A DNA stretch of 53,118 nucleotides from contig JAFRCE010000006.1 of assembly GCA_017404505.1 (NCBI GenBank), forward strand, positions 1-53,118, given 5' to 3'. Origin of the DNA: Solobacterium sp. (GTDB lineage Bacteria; Bacillota_I; Bacilli_A; Erysipelotrichales; Erysipelotrichaceae). Numbering within the stretch: the first letter of the stretch is position 1; each line of letters begins with the position of its first letter. This document shows positions 17,734 to 26,030 of the stretch, in pieces. The notes beneath the pieces were generated by a model, which was not told the origin of the DNA, ran no database searches, and saw only the letters and a list, made by a program, of their open reading frames with translations. Both the position numbers and the translations under genes were made by a program.

Positions 17734-18387
17734 ATGGAAATGTTTGAACTGGACTGGGTATTCCGTCTTCTTGCGGCTATGTGTGCCGGCATCATTATCG
17801 GTTATGAACGTCATTACCGCGCCAAGGAAGCCGGCATTCGCACCCATACAATGGTCGCGCTTGGATCGTGTCTTCTGATCCTGATCTCCAAATACGGCTT
17901 CCGTGACATCGGCACCGGCGATCCCGCCCGGGTTGCCGCACAGGTCGTATCCGGCATCGGTTTTCTTGGCGCCGGCGTCATTTTTGTCAGACACGATATT
18001 GTGCAGGGACTGACAACAGCAGCCGGTATCTGGGCGATATCGGCAATTGGTCTGTGCTTTGGCTCAGGCATGTATCTGATTGGTCTGATCAGCACTGTTC
18101 TGATGGTGGTCGTCCAGCATTTTTTCCGTCTGTTTCTGCCCCACAATTCCACCAGTGTGACGCTGAAACTGAAAATACGGGTGAAGCCGGGCTGCAGTGT
18201 CCGTGAACTGAGCCACATCATCAAGAAATCTCAGTTTCATCTGAATGGTGAAAACAGAATCGTGAAAGACAAGGACGGCGGCTGGTATGTCTCTCTGGAT
18301 GTGGGAACAAGCCAGAACATCAGTCCGGACAAGCTGCTTGCCGACCTGAACAATTCCGATGAAATCATTTCCGCGGAACTTCAGTAA
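17734..18387 (+). CDS. MgtC/SapB family membrane protein
   Basis: 217 residues. Residues 1-130 have four to five membrane helices with family motifs: GYERHYRAKEAGIRTHTMVALGS, then GIGFLGAGVIF and GLTTAAGIWAISAIGL. A soluble C-terminal ACT-like part of about 80 residues follows. MgtC proteins affect membrane potential and magnesium homeostasis; they are not magnesium transporters as such. The ATG follows AGGTGA by 5 nt, downstream of the -10 box. Monocistronic with a perfect terminator. Confidence 0.92.
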   Translation: MEMFELDWVFRLLAAMCAGIIIGYERHYRAKEAGIRTHTMVALGSCLLILISKYGFRDIGTGDPARVAAQVVSGIGFLGAGVIFVRHDIVQGLTTAAGIWAISAIGLCFGSGMYLIGLISTVLMVVVQHFFRLFLPHNSTSVTLKLKIRVKPGCSVRELSHIIKKSQFHLNGENRIVKDKDGGWYVSLDVGTSQNISPDKLLADLNNSDEIISAELQ

Positions 18388-18421
18388 CGCAAAGACCGCA
18401 TCTGAATCTGATGATTAAAAT

Positions 18422-18446
18422 GAGAAGGAATATCCTTCTCTTTTTT
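18422..18446 (+). terminator. Terminator after the mgtC-like gene
   Basis: Perfect 8-bp stem GAGAAGGA / TCCTTCTC, 3-nt loop, TTTTTT. Confidence 0.88.
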
Positions 18447-18496
18447 CGGATCGTAAACAGCAAAAGAATTCAACCATTTTTCCGGCTGTTTCCGTA

Positions 18497-18502
18497 TATA
18501 AT
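18497..18502 (+). promoter_or_regulatory. -10 box of the unknown gene at 18526
   Basis: TATAAT 24 bp before the ATG; AGAGAGA between them may serve as ribosome site. Confidence 0.45.
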
Positions 18503-18525
18503 ACAAGTATCAAAGAGAGAACGAC

Positions 18526-19260
18526 ATGGGAAAACTCATTGCATATACAGAGCAGGAACGGGAAACCGTACGCAGCGGATTTGCGGCTGTAAAGACCGTG
18601 CTGACCGGCAGTGACAACGGACAGAAACGCTCCCTACTGTTATGTCTGGACTGGTTCATGGATCCGTATTACGGCCACAGCGGGGAAATCGCCGGCTGGC
18701 GCAGTGAACTGAAAGATCTGCTGCAGAATTTGATCCTGTGGGAAACGGATCCGGATGTCATAGAAGACTGTCTGCAGCTTCTTTCCGATTATGAATGGCT
18801 TCCGTTTGCCATCCTGCAGGAACATACCGGTGAAGTGGATCCGCGCTTTCAGACGGCTGTGCGCTGTCTTCTGAACCCCATCGAGCCAACCGTATTTCAT
18901 CAGACTGACATGCTTTATCAGAGAATGTCAGAAAGTGATCTGCGGGGGACTGTCCGCTATGCGGATCATGAGATTCTATGGCAGTTTTCCGAAGACATCC
19001 TGATCAGAATCCGGAAACAGAATGATCACGGCTTTCTGATCCGCACATGCTATCATGACAGGCTGATACAGAAATGGACCGCCGTGGACGAAGACATCTG
19101 GACCGATGTGACGGAGATACAGTCCGGCATCATCTTCTTCGCCTTCCGCCAATCGCTCTTTCATGATTCCATCCCGGTCCAGCTTGACCGCCGGGAATAT
19201 GAAAAGTTTCCGGCAAAAGAAAAAGAAAAATATATCATTCCGCAGCACGAATCGAAATAA
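18526..19260 (+). CDS. Protein of unknown function, HEAT-like N-terminus
   Basis: 244 residues, soluble, not recognised. Residues 1-125 are helical with leucine-rich pairs of helices (KRSLLLCLDWFMDPYY, then DLLQNLILWETDPDVIEDCLQLLSDYEW) and look like a HEAT-type helical repeat. Residues 130-240 are mixed and rich in Trp/Phe. Base composition and codon use match the neighbours, so there is no sign of recent transfer. A -10 box lies upstream and the TSUP fusion gene starts 32 bp after its stop with a strong ribosome site, so they may share a transcript. Confidence 0.7.
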   Translation: MGKLIAYTEQERETVRSGFAAVKTVLTGSDNGQKRSLLLCLDWFMDPYYGHSGEIAGWRSELKDLLQNLILWETDPDVIEDCLQLLSDYEWLPFAILQEHTGEVDPRFQTAVRCLLNPIEPTVFHQTDMLYQRMSESDLRGTVRYADHEILWQFSEDILIRIRKQNDHGFLIRTCYHDRLIQKWTAVDEDIWTDVTEIQSGIIFFAFRQSLFHDSIPVQLDRREYEKFPAKEKEKYIIPQHESK

Positions 19261-19292
19261 ACAGCATCTGATCAGGAAGGAGGCGACGATCC

Positions 19293-20801
19293 ATGGAATG
19301 GTTCTGGTATATCGCCGCATCCCTTGGCGCCGGTATCGGCACCGGTCTGGCCGGTCTGTCCGCGGCTACCGTCATGGTACCGATTCTGATCGTTCTCTGC
19401 CCTTCTTTTTATGGTGAAACCGGCGCCTATCAGGCGACCGCCATCGCCCTCGCCTCGGATATCCTCGGTTCAGCCGTTACCGCGTATACATATGCCCGCA
19501 ATCATAATATCGACCTGAAACGCGGCTGGATCATGCTGGTATGTATCCTGACCATGTGTATCGCCGGCAGTTACGCGGCCTTTCTGGCAGGCAATGTCGT
19601 CCTTGGCAGTTTCACGCTGTTTCTGACCTTCTTCATCGGTATCCGTTTCCTGATCAAACCGGATACCAGCCGTGAGGATTCCCATCCCAAAGGAGAAAAA
19701 CTGGACTGGAAAGGTGTTCTGATCTCACTGTTCTTCGGTCTGACGATCGGTTTCGGCACCGGTTTCGTCGGCACCGGCGGCGGCATGATGATGCTGGTGG
19801 TATTCACCGTTTTCCTCGGCATGGAACTGAAAACAGCAGTCGGCACCAGCACCTTTATCATGACGTTCACCGCCCTGATTGCCTCCGTCAGTCATATCCT
19901 GATTCATCCGGCCATCATCCTGGAAAAATGGCATGTCATGCTGGTGTGTATTGTCGTGGCAACCGCCTCCTCTCTGTATTCCGCCCGTTTTGCCAACCGT
20001 ATCAGCAATCGTTCCATCGGTCTTCTGACCGGTCTGGTACTGACCGTGCTGGGCGCGTGCATGTTGATCCTGAACTTCCGGGATTATCTGTTCCAATATG
20101 AACTGATCCGCCAGATGCTGCACTGCATCGGCGTGCTTGTTCTGTATCTGCTGCCCTGTATTCTGATCCTGTTTCCGATCCGAATGTTCACGAAACTGCC
20201 GGGCTTCATCTTCCGCAAACTGCTGCACGCGGTCGCTTTCACATGTGTCACGCTGATGATTCTGGCGGCCGGCAGCTGGCCGGCGGCAGCTCTGACAGCC
20301 GTACTGCTTGCGGCGGTGATCTATCCCCTGCTTGCCACGGCGGAAAGAGAACCGTGGTACAGCCGGCTGTTCGTCGAAAAGAAACCAGGTGAAATCAAAA
20401 AAAGCATGGTCATGCTGTTTCTGATGTTTGCTGCTCTGATTACACTGGCCTGGGGCGGCTTTGACCGGCCCGACCTGGCCGCGGAGGCCATCCTCATGTG
20501 GGGAACCGGCGACGCGGTGGCAGCCCTCATCGGTATACCGTTCGGGAAACATAAAGTGCGCTCAAAACTGACAGACGGCAAAAAGTCCTGGGAAGGTACG
20601 GCCGCCATGTTCATTACCGCAGCCCTCAGCGGCATCCTTCTGCTGCTGATCCGAAACATTCCGCTCTCCCGGGCTCTTCCTGCCGTACTGGCCGGTGCTT
20701 TCTGCGGAAGTCTGACGGAACTGATTTCGCCGAGTGAGTATGATACGGTCACAGTTCCTACGGTCATTGTCATCGTATTGCTGCTGATACAGCTGATATA
20801 A
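19293..20801 (+). CDS. TSUP (TauE/SafE) permease fused to a dolichol/phytol-kinase-like domain
   Basis: 502 residues, highly hydrophobic. Residues 1-270 are a TSUP anion permease with its two glycine-rich repeats (GAGIGTGLAGLSAATVMVP and GFGTGFVGTGGGMMML). Residues 290-502 read like the CTP-dependent polyprenol kinase family: FRKLLHAVAF at the start, WGTGDAVAALIGIPFGKHK, DGKKSWEGTAA, and the closing TELISPSEYDTVTVP. The stop lies 24 bp before the beta-glucuronidase start with no terminator between, so the two are probably co-expressed. TSUP proteins move sulfonates, sulfite or organic acids. What a joined lipid-alcohol kinase would do is unknown. Confidence 0.82.
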   Translation: MEWFWYIAASLGAGIGTGLAGLSAATVMVPILIVLCPSFYGETGAYQATAIALASDILGSAVTAYTYARNHNIDLKRGWIMLVCILTMCIAGSYAAFLAGNVVLGSFTLFLTFFIGIRFLIKPDTSREDSHPKGEKLDWKGVLISLFFGLTIGFGTGFVGTGGGMMMLVVFTVFLGMELKTAVGTSTFIMTFTALIASVSHILIHPAIILEKWHVMLVCIVVATASSLYSARFANRISNRSIGLLTGLVLTVLGACMLILNFRDYLFQYELIRQMLHCIGVLVLYLLPCILILFPIRMFTKLPGFIFRKLLHAVAFTCVTLMILAAGSWPAAALTAVLLAAVIYPLLATAEREPWYSRLFVEKKPGEIKKSMVMLFLMFAALITLAWGGFDRPDLAAEAILMWGTGDAVAALIGIPFGKHKVRSKLTDGKKSWEGTAAMFITAALSGILLLLIRNIPLSRALPAVLAGAFCGSLTELISPSEYDTVTVPTVIVIVLLLIQLI

Positions 20802-20825
20802 AAAAAGATAAATGAGGTTATTACT

Positions 20826-22625
20826 ATGAAACAGTCAATGCTTTACCCATGCACCAATGCTCACCGGTCGTTTGCCAGTCTGGACGGCCTGTGGAAAATG
20901 CAGTTTGATCCTGCCTCGGATGGAATCACACAGAACTGGCAGGATGGTCTTCCCGACCCGTTTTCCATGCCGGTTCCCGCCAGCTTCGCGGATGTCTTCA
21001 CGGAAAAAGAGAAAAGAGACTACTGCGGCGATTTCTGGTATGAAACAAAATTCTATCTGGAAGCGGATGACGGCCGTGACGTGATCCTGCGGTTCGGCAG
21101 TATCACTCACCGGGCCACCGTGTATATCAATGGTGTCTGCGCCGGCTTTCACGAAGGCGGCTTCACTCCGTTTGTTCTGAACATCACAGAACTTGTGCGC
21201 TTCGGAAACCGGAACCGCATCACTGTACGGGTCAACAATGAACTGAATGAGACTTCCATTCCCTGCGGAACGACCAAGGTCAGAAAGGACGGTTCACGTC
21301 TGGCGCAGCCGTATTTCGACTTCTTCAATTATTCCGGCATCCAGAGAAGCGTCCATCTGCTGAAAGTCCCGAAAGAGGCCATTCTCGACTACGACACGGC
21401 AATCACTCTGAACGGCAGTGACGCAGTGATCTCCTATCAGGTCAAAACGAGCGGCGAACATTCCGTTTCCGCGGAAATCTTTGACCGAAAAGGAAACCGC
21501 GTCTGTGCCAATACCGGCAAAAGCGGTGAACTGCTGATCCGGGATGCCCGGCTCTGGAATGTGCGTGATGCCTATCTCTATACTCTGGTCTTCCGCATCC
21601 TTGATGACAACGGCGGCGAAATCGACAAATACCCTGCCCGCCTGGGTGTCCGTACAATCGAAGTGAAAGGAAACCGTATCCTTCTGAACAGCCGGGAAGT
21701 GTATCTGAAAGGATACGGCAAACATGAAGACTTTGAAGTGATTGGCAGACAGTTTAGCTGGACGGTTGCCAAAAGAGATTTCGAACTGATGAAGTGGACG
21801 AATGCCAACTGCTTCCGCACCAGTCATTATCCTTATGCGGAGGAATGGTATCAGATGGCGGATGAAGAAGGCTTCCTGATCATCGATGAAGTTCCGGCGG
21901 TCGGCATGATGCGTTCCCTGATGAATTTCGCGGCGGCCGGTGCCGGCGGCAAAGACACCCGTTTTTTCACCGCGGATACCGTCCCGCAGCTACAGAAGAA
22001 CCACAAAGAACAGCTGGAAGAGATGATTCTCCGTGACAAGAATCATCCTTCCGTCATTGCCTTCAGCATCTTTAACGAACCGGAAACCACCTATCCGGAA
22101 GCCCGTGACTATTTCGCGCCGCTGTTCGCTCTGGCAAGAGAACTGGATGTGCAGAAGCGGCCGCTTACCGGTGCCCTGCTGGTCAACAGCACGCCGGGAA
22201 AAGACACCTGTGCCGAGCTGTGTGACTTCATTTCCCTGAACCGATACTACGGCTGGTATATTCTCGGCGGACCGGATCTGAACGATGCCGAAGGTGCTTT
22301 CCGTGCGGAGGTGGACGCCTGGCGGCCCATCTGTGAAAACAAGCCGCTGATCTTCACGGAATTCGGTGCCGATACCCATGCGGGCGAACACAAGCTTCCC
22401 AGTGTCATGTGGGCCCAGGAATATCAGAACGAATGCTACGAAATGAACTTCCGTGTCATGGACAGTTACGATTTTGTCAAAGGTGAGCTGGTATGGAACT
22501 TCGCTGATTTCCAGACGACGGAAGGAATCATGCGTGTCAACGGCAACAAGAAAGGCATCTTCACCCGGAACCGGCAGCCGAAAGACGCCGCCTTCCTTCT
22601 GAAGAAACGCTGGGAACAGAAATAA
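20826..22625 (+). CDS. uidA: Beta-glucuronidase, glycoside hydrolase family 2
   Basis: 599 residues, full GH2: sugar-binding domain (1-180), immunoglobulin-like domain, then barrel. Acid/base glutamate is in FSIFNEPETT (about residue 418), nucleophile in IFTEFGAD (about 511). The glucuronate-recognition N-x-K motif appears as NGNKKGIFTRNRQPK near 572, which separates it from beta-galactosidases. The stretch after DEVPAVGMM is as long as the E. coli loop, so it resembles Loop-1 enzymes that accept drug and hormone glucuronides. Cytoplasmic. The hydrolysed glucuronate would feed the KDG kinase and aldolase encoded just beyond the LacI gene. Confidence 0.95.
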   Translation: MKQSMLYPCTNAHRSFASLDGLWKMQFDPASDGITQNWQDGLPDPFSMPVPASFADVFTEKEKRDYCGDFWYETKFYLEADDGRDVILRFGSITHRATVYINGVCAGFHEGGFTPFVLNITELVRFGNRNRITVRVNNELNETSIPCGTTKVRKDGSRLAQPYFDFFNYSGIQRSVHLLKVPKEAILDYDTAITLNGSDAVISYQVKTSGEHSVSAEIFDRKGNRVCANTGKSGELLIRDARLWNVRDAYLYTLVFRILDDNGGEIDKYPARLGVRTIEVKGNRILLNSREVYLKGYGKHEDFEVIGRQFSWTVAKRDFELMKWTNANCFRTSHYPYAEEWYQMADEEGFLIIDEVPAVGMMRSLMNFAAAGAGGKDTRFFTADTVPQLQKNHKEQLEEMILRDKNHPSVIAFSIFNEPETTYPEARDYFAPLFALARELDVQKRPLTGALLVNSTPGKDTCAELCDFISLNRYYGWYILGGPDLNDAEGAFRAEVDAWRPICENKPLIFTEFGADTHAGEHKLPSVMWAQEYQNECYEMNFRVMDSYDFVKGELVWNFADFQTTEGIMRVNGNKKGIFTRNRQPKDAAFLLKKRWEQK

Positions 22626-22661
22626 CAACACAAAAATAATTTCTTCCTGTGAACTGATACC

Positions 22662-22721
22662 GTCCCGCTGAAGCAGACAGTGCGAATCTCCAGAGCGCTG
22701 CCCGTGAAGGCGGGACTTTTT
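22662..22721 (+). terminator. Branched terminator of uidA
   Basis: Outer perfect stem GTCCCGC / GCGGGAC followed by TTTTT, enclosing a second stem CAGTGC / GCGCTG (one G-U pair) with an 11-nt loop. It is larger than a minimal terminator; no riboswitch consensus was recognised. Confidence 0.7.
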
Positions 22722-22860
22722 GAATGAGAAGAAAACAGAATATGCACAGGGTCAGGAATTCGCCGCCGAAAACCGGCTGTTCGTCTTCGTCAGATGCAGA
22801 AACGAAACCTTCAGAAACCGTCTGTTTTTTCCGATGAATCCGTGCTCTTTTCGCGGTTCC

Positions 22861-22873
22861 GGTAAACCGGTTT
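22861..22873 (+). promoter_or_regulatory. Candidate LacI-family operator upstream of the regulator gene
   Basis: GGTAAACCGGTTT contains the perfect palindrome AAACCGGTTT. Eleven of 13 positions match GGTTTACCGGTTT on the minus strand in front of eda-kdgK. The centre CCGG and flanking A/T fit LacI-type half-sites. Binding is inferred. Confidence 0.55.
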
Positions 22874-22926
22874 GATCGATCCGCAGATTTTTTCTAAAAC
22901 ATGGCTGTTTCAATTGTTTTTATCCA

Positions 22927-22955
22927 TTGAACAGGCCCTTTTTCTTTGTTAAAGT
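22927..22955 (+). promoter_or_regulatory. Promoter of the LacI gene, abutting the start
   Basis: -35 TTGAAC, 17-bp spacer, -10 TAAAGT whose last base touches an ATG. The second ATG, six codon-phased bases on, falls at the expected first transcribed base, so the message is likely leaderless. Confidence 0.6.
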
Positions 22956-22961
22956 ATGCTT

Positions 22962-23966
22962 ATGAAACAAAAAGTAACAATCAATGATATCGCCCGTATT
23001 GCCGACGTTTCGAAAGCCACCGTTTCTTTTTATCTCAATGGAAAACATGAAAAAATGTCCGATAAAACATATGAACGGATCAAGAAAGTGATTGAAGAAA
23101 CAGGCTATCAGCCCAGTGTCGCCGCCCGCACACTGAACGCCAAAAGCGCTCACCTTTTCGGGGTAATCATCGGTAATATCACAAAACCGTTTGCCAACCG
23201 CATTGTCAAAGGCATTGAAGACTACGCGAATGAAAATGACTATATGACGATCGTTGCTTCTTCCGAGTTCAAACCCGAACGCGAGAAGTCCTATATCAAG
23301 TCCATGCTGGCACTGGGCGTTGACGGTTTTCTGATTCAGCCCACCGTCAATTTCGTTGATCTGTACAAAGAAATCGATATCGACAAGCCGATTGTTTTCT
23401 TCGATTCCGCCCCGGCCGGCGACGATCAGATGTATGTGAAAACAGACAACTATGAAGCCGTTCATTCCGCCACCCGGAAAATGATCCGCAAAGGCTATCA
23501 GTACTTCATTATCGTATCCAACAATCCGTATATCCTGCAGACCCGTATCGAACGCAACAAGGGATGCATTGATGCCCTGGAAGAAAAGAACATTGATTAC
23601 GACCAGATCATTCTTGGCCCTGATGCAGATTCAGCACAGCTGGCTGAGAAACTGCATCCCCTGCTGAACAGCCATAAGAAAATCTGTGTGTTCGCCATGA
23701 ACAGCACCCTTCTGCAGCTGAGCTACCTGGCACTGGAACCGTACAAAGAAAGATTTCCGGAAATCGGTCTCATCGGTTTCGACCATGAGAAATGGTGCGA
23801 ATACGTCACGCCGACGATCACGACGATCAGCCAGCCGGCTTATGAAGAAGGTTACACAGCCGGAAGGATCCTGCTGGACGTCATCCGGAACGAAAACCAG
23901 ACATCGCATGTTCAGGTCCTGCGTTCCACCCTTCTAGAGCGCGACTCGACGGCTCTGAAGAAATAA
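22962..23966 (+). CDS. LacI-family repressor, probable hexuronate/KDG regulator
   Basis: 334 residues. The N-terminal HTH reads VTINDIARIADVSKATVSFYLNG with the hinge helix PSVAARTLNAKSAHLFGVII; residues 60-334 are the periplasmic-binding-protein-like sensor (VDGFLIQPT, GLIGFDHEKWCEYVTPTITTISQP). It lies between uidA and the convergent kdgK-eda operon. Matching palindromes occur upstream of its own promoter and downstream of the eda -10. A hexuronate or KDG ligand is inferred from context. ATG at 22956 is an alternative start, but the -10 box ends at 22955. No ribosome site. Confidence 0.88.
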   Translation: MKQKVTINDIARIADVSKATVSFYLNGKHEKMSDKTYERIKKVIEETGYQPSVAARTLNAKSAHLFGVIIGNITKPFANRIVKGIEDYANENDYMTIVASSEFKPEREKSYIKSMLALGVDGFLIQPTVNFVDLYKEIDIDKPIVFFDSAPAGDDQMYVKTDNYEAVHSATRKMIRKGYQYFIIVSNNPYILQTRIERNKGCIDALEEKNIDYDQIILGPDADSAQLAEKLHPLLNSHKKICVFAMNSTLLQLSYLALEPYKERFPEIGLIGFDHEKWCEYVTPTITTISQPAYEEGYTAGRILLDVIRNENQTSHVQVLRSTLLERDSTALKK

Positions 23967-24032
23967 AAAAACTGCTGATGCAGCGTCCTGTATATAAATT
24001 CAGGCTTCTGCAAAACAGCAGTTCTTTTTTTT
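23965..24032. terminator. Terminator between the LacI gene and kdgK
   Basis: Outer arms AACTGCTG / CAGCAGTT plus inner GCAG / CTGC and CCTG / CAGG; A run on the left, T run on the right, so it can serve both convergent genes. Confidence 0.8.
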
Positions 24033-24045
24033 ATCAGCAGATATA

Positions 24046-25143
24046 TCAGCGCTGTACCCGCGCGCCGGCACCGCCCATGATCGCTTCCACTTCCTTCTTG
24101 GAAACCATCGAAGTATCACCCGGAGTCGTCATGGCAAGCGCGCCGTGTGCCGCACCATAGTTGACTGCGATTTCCGGATCCTGGGTCGTCATCAGTCCAT
24201 AGACCAGACCGGAAGCGAAGGAATCGCCGCCGCCGACACGGTCCATGATTTCCAGACCGTCGTAGCTCTTGGACATATAGATTTCACCATCCGCGTAGCA
24301 CATGGCCTTCCAGTCGTTGACTGTCGCTGTCTTGACGGTTCTCAGTGTCGTAGCGACGACCTTCCAGTTCGGATAGGTCTTCACTGCTTCGTTGAGCATC
24401 TTTTTGTAACCTTCCAGATTCAGTTCCTTCAGGTTCGCGTCATTGCCTTCCACTTCGAAGCCAAGGCAGGCTGTAAAGTCTTCTTCATTGCCGATCATGA
24501 CATCGACGTACTTGGCGATTTCACGATTGACCTGCTGTGCCTTTTCCTTGCCGCCGATTGCCGACCACATGGAAGGACGGTAGTTCAGGTCATAGGAAAC
24601 GATCGTGCCGTACTTCTTGGCTGTTTTGATCGCTTCCACGACGGTTTCGCTTGCTTCTTCGGAAAGAGCCGCGTAAATGCCGCCGGTATGAAGCCATCTG
24701 ACACCCAGTGTGCCGAAGATGTAATCAAAATCAAAATCCTTTGCTGTTGCTTTGGAAATAGCTGTATTAGCACGGTCGGAGCATCCTACCGCGCCGCGGA
24801 TACCGAAACCTCTTTCGGTGAAGTTGATACCGTTACGGCAGATTCTGCCGATGCCGTCTGTCTTCATCCATTTAATCAGGGAAGTATCGACACCACCCTG
24901 GCAGATGAAGTCTTCCATCAGACGTCCGATTTCGTTGTCAGCGAACGCCGTAATGACGGCTGTCTTCAGGCCGAAGCATTTTCTCAGACCGCGTACGACA
25001 TTGTATTCGCCGCCGCCTTCCCAGGCTCTGAACGAACGGGCTGTTCTGATTCTTCCTTCACCCGGATCCAGTCTCAGCATGATCTCGCCGAGACTTACTG
25101 CATCAAATGCATATGTGCCTGCCGGCTTTAATTCCAGTTTCAT
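24046..25143 (-). CDS. kdgK: 2-keto-3-deoxygluconate kinase, PfkB family
   Basis: 365 residues, somewhat longer than usual 310-340. PfkB signature 1 region is AWEGGGEYNVVRGL, signature 2 is DRVGGGDSFASGLVYG with the catalytic Asp. Phosphorylates KDG with ATP to KDPG, the substrate of the aldolase encoded 3 bp upstream. The pair forms a tight operon. Sugar specificity rests on the aldolase partner and the nearby beta-glucuronidase; the protein sequence alone says only sugar kinase. Confidence 0.88.
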   Translation of the reverse strand: MKLELKPAGTYAFDAVSLGEIMLRLDPGEGRIRTARSFRAWEGGGEYNVVRGLRKCFGLKTAVITAFADNEIGRLMEDFICQGGVDTSLIKWMKTDGIGRICRNGINFTERGFGIRGAVGCSDRANTAISKATAKDFDFDYIFGTLGVRWLHTGGIYAALSEEASETVVEAIKTAKKYGTIVSYDLNYRPSMWSAIGGKEKAQQVNREIAKYVDVMIGNEEDFTACLGFEVEGNDANLKELNLEGYKKMLNEAVKTYPNWKVVATTLRTVKTATVNDWKAMCYADGEIYMSKSYDGLEIMDRVGGGDSFASGLVYGLMTTQDPEIAVNYGAAHGALAMTTPGDTSMVSKKEVEAIMGGAGARVQR

Positions 25144-25146
25144 GAC

Positions 25147-25788
25147 TTAACCTCTCATCTCTTTTACGATCGCGACCGCGTCTGCTGTCATCTGTCTGAT
25201 CTCGTCAAACCTGCCTTCTGCGATGAGGTTTCCCTTGACCATCCATGTACCGCCGCAGGCAGCGATCTTGTCACAGCTGAGGTAGTCGCGCAGATTCTTC
25301 AGACTGACACCGCCGGTCGGCATGAATTTCACCATTGTATACGGTGCTGCCAGTGCTTTGATCGTGTCGAGGCCGCCGAACTGAGCAGCCGGGAAGAACT
25401 TGCATACTTTCAGGTCTCTCTTGACTGCCATGGCGACTTCGGTCGGTGTGACAGTTCCCGGATAAACCGGAATTCCCTTTTCGATACAGTAATCGACGAT
25501 TTCCGGATCAAAACCCGGGGAGACGATAAACTTAGCGCCTGCTTTGACAGCTCTTTCGATCTGATCAACTGTCAGCACAGTTCCGGCACCGACCATCATA
25601 TCCGGATAAGCTTCCGTCATGATGCGGATGGACTCTTCCGCCGCATCTGTGCGGAAAGTTACTTCCGCGCAGGCAAGGCCGCCTTCCACCAATGCTTTTG
25701 CCAGCGGCAGTGCGTCTTTCGTGTCATTAAGAACAACGACCGGCACGACGCCATAGGATGCAATCTGTTCATTCATTTTCTCGTACAT
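25147..25788 (-). CDS. eda: KDPG (2-keto-3-deoxy-6-phosphogluconate) aldolase
   Basis: 213 residues, normal length. The Schiff-base lysine is in VCKFFPAAQFGG, with the acidic residue in CAEVTFRTDAA and substrate-binding GAGTVLT and MPTGGV. Splits KDPG to pyruvate and glyceraldehyde-3-phosphate (it may also take related keto-acids). First gene of eda-kdgK; start MYEKMNEQ is backed by AGAGGA. The promoter carries a cre-like site over its -35 and a LacI-type operator downstream of the -10, so glucose repression and substrate induction are both expected. Confidence 0.93.
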   Translation of the reverse strand: MYEKMNEQIASYGVVPVVVLNDTKDALPLAKALVEGGLACAEVTFRTDAAEESIRIMTEAYPDMMVGAGTVLTVDQIERAVKAGAKFIVSPGFDPEIVDYCIEKGIPVYPGTVTPTEVAMAVKRDLKVCKFFPAAQFGGLDTIKALAAPYTMVKFMPTGGVSLKNLRDYLSCDKIAACGGTWMVKGNLIAEGRFDEIRQMTADAVAIVKEMRG

Positions 25789-25835
25789 GATAAATCCTCT
25801 TTTTTTCTTTCTTTCCCAATGATCCGGTGTTTAGT

Positions 25836-25848
25836 AAACCGGTAAACC
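25836..25848 (-). promoter_or_regulatory. Candidate LacI-family operator in the eda leader
   Basis: On the minus strand GGTTTACCGGTTT, 11/13 identical to the site before the LacI gene, lying just past the -10 box where a repressor would block transcription. Confidence 0.6.
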
Positions 25849-25854
25849 AATTAC

Positions 25855-25883
25855 ATTATCATATCCCGTTCAGGATTTTGCAA
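25855..25883 (-). promoter_or_regulatory. Promoter of eda-kdgK
   Basis: Minus strand: -35 TTGCAA (25883-25878), 17-bp spacer, -10 GATAAT (25860-25855). Confidence 0.65.
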
Positions 25884-25892
25884 GCGTTTTCT
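25879..25892 (-). promoter_or_regulatory. Candidate cre (CcpA) site
   Basis: TGCAAGCGTTTTCT read on the plus strand fits the Firmicutes catabolite-responsive element TGWAARCGYTWWCW with one mismatch (third base). It overlaps the -35 box, the position for CcpA repression. Confidence 0.6.
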
Positions 25893-25997
25893 TTTTTACA
25901 ATTTTTTCATGATCTTTTCAGATTTTTTCACTAAAATGAATATGTTTCATTATGAAAATCCCGGTGCAGAATTATAAAAGCAGGCAGTTCAATCCTG

Positions 25998-26003
25998 TAT
26001 AAT
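25998..26003 (+). promoter_or_regulatory. -10 box of the aldo/keto reductase gene
   Basis: TATAAT 28 bp before the ATG, upstream of AAAGGAG. No good -35. Confidence 0.5.
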
Positions 26004-26030
26004 TTAAATGTAAAGGAGATGTGAAATACC

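Larger units (their letters stand above)
22626..22955 (+). promoter_or_regulatory. Intergenic region between uidA and the LacI gene
   Basis: A 330-bp gap without a gene. It contains the uidA terminator at 22662-22721, a palindromic candidate operator at 22861-22873 and the LacI promoter abutting the start. Between the terminator and the operator no open frame or other structure was found. Confidence 0.6.

Noticed and set aside
22662..22721. Considered a riboswitch downstream of uidA
   Set aside because: Matches no consensus I can recall and ends in a T run straight after uidA, so it is best read as a terminator.
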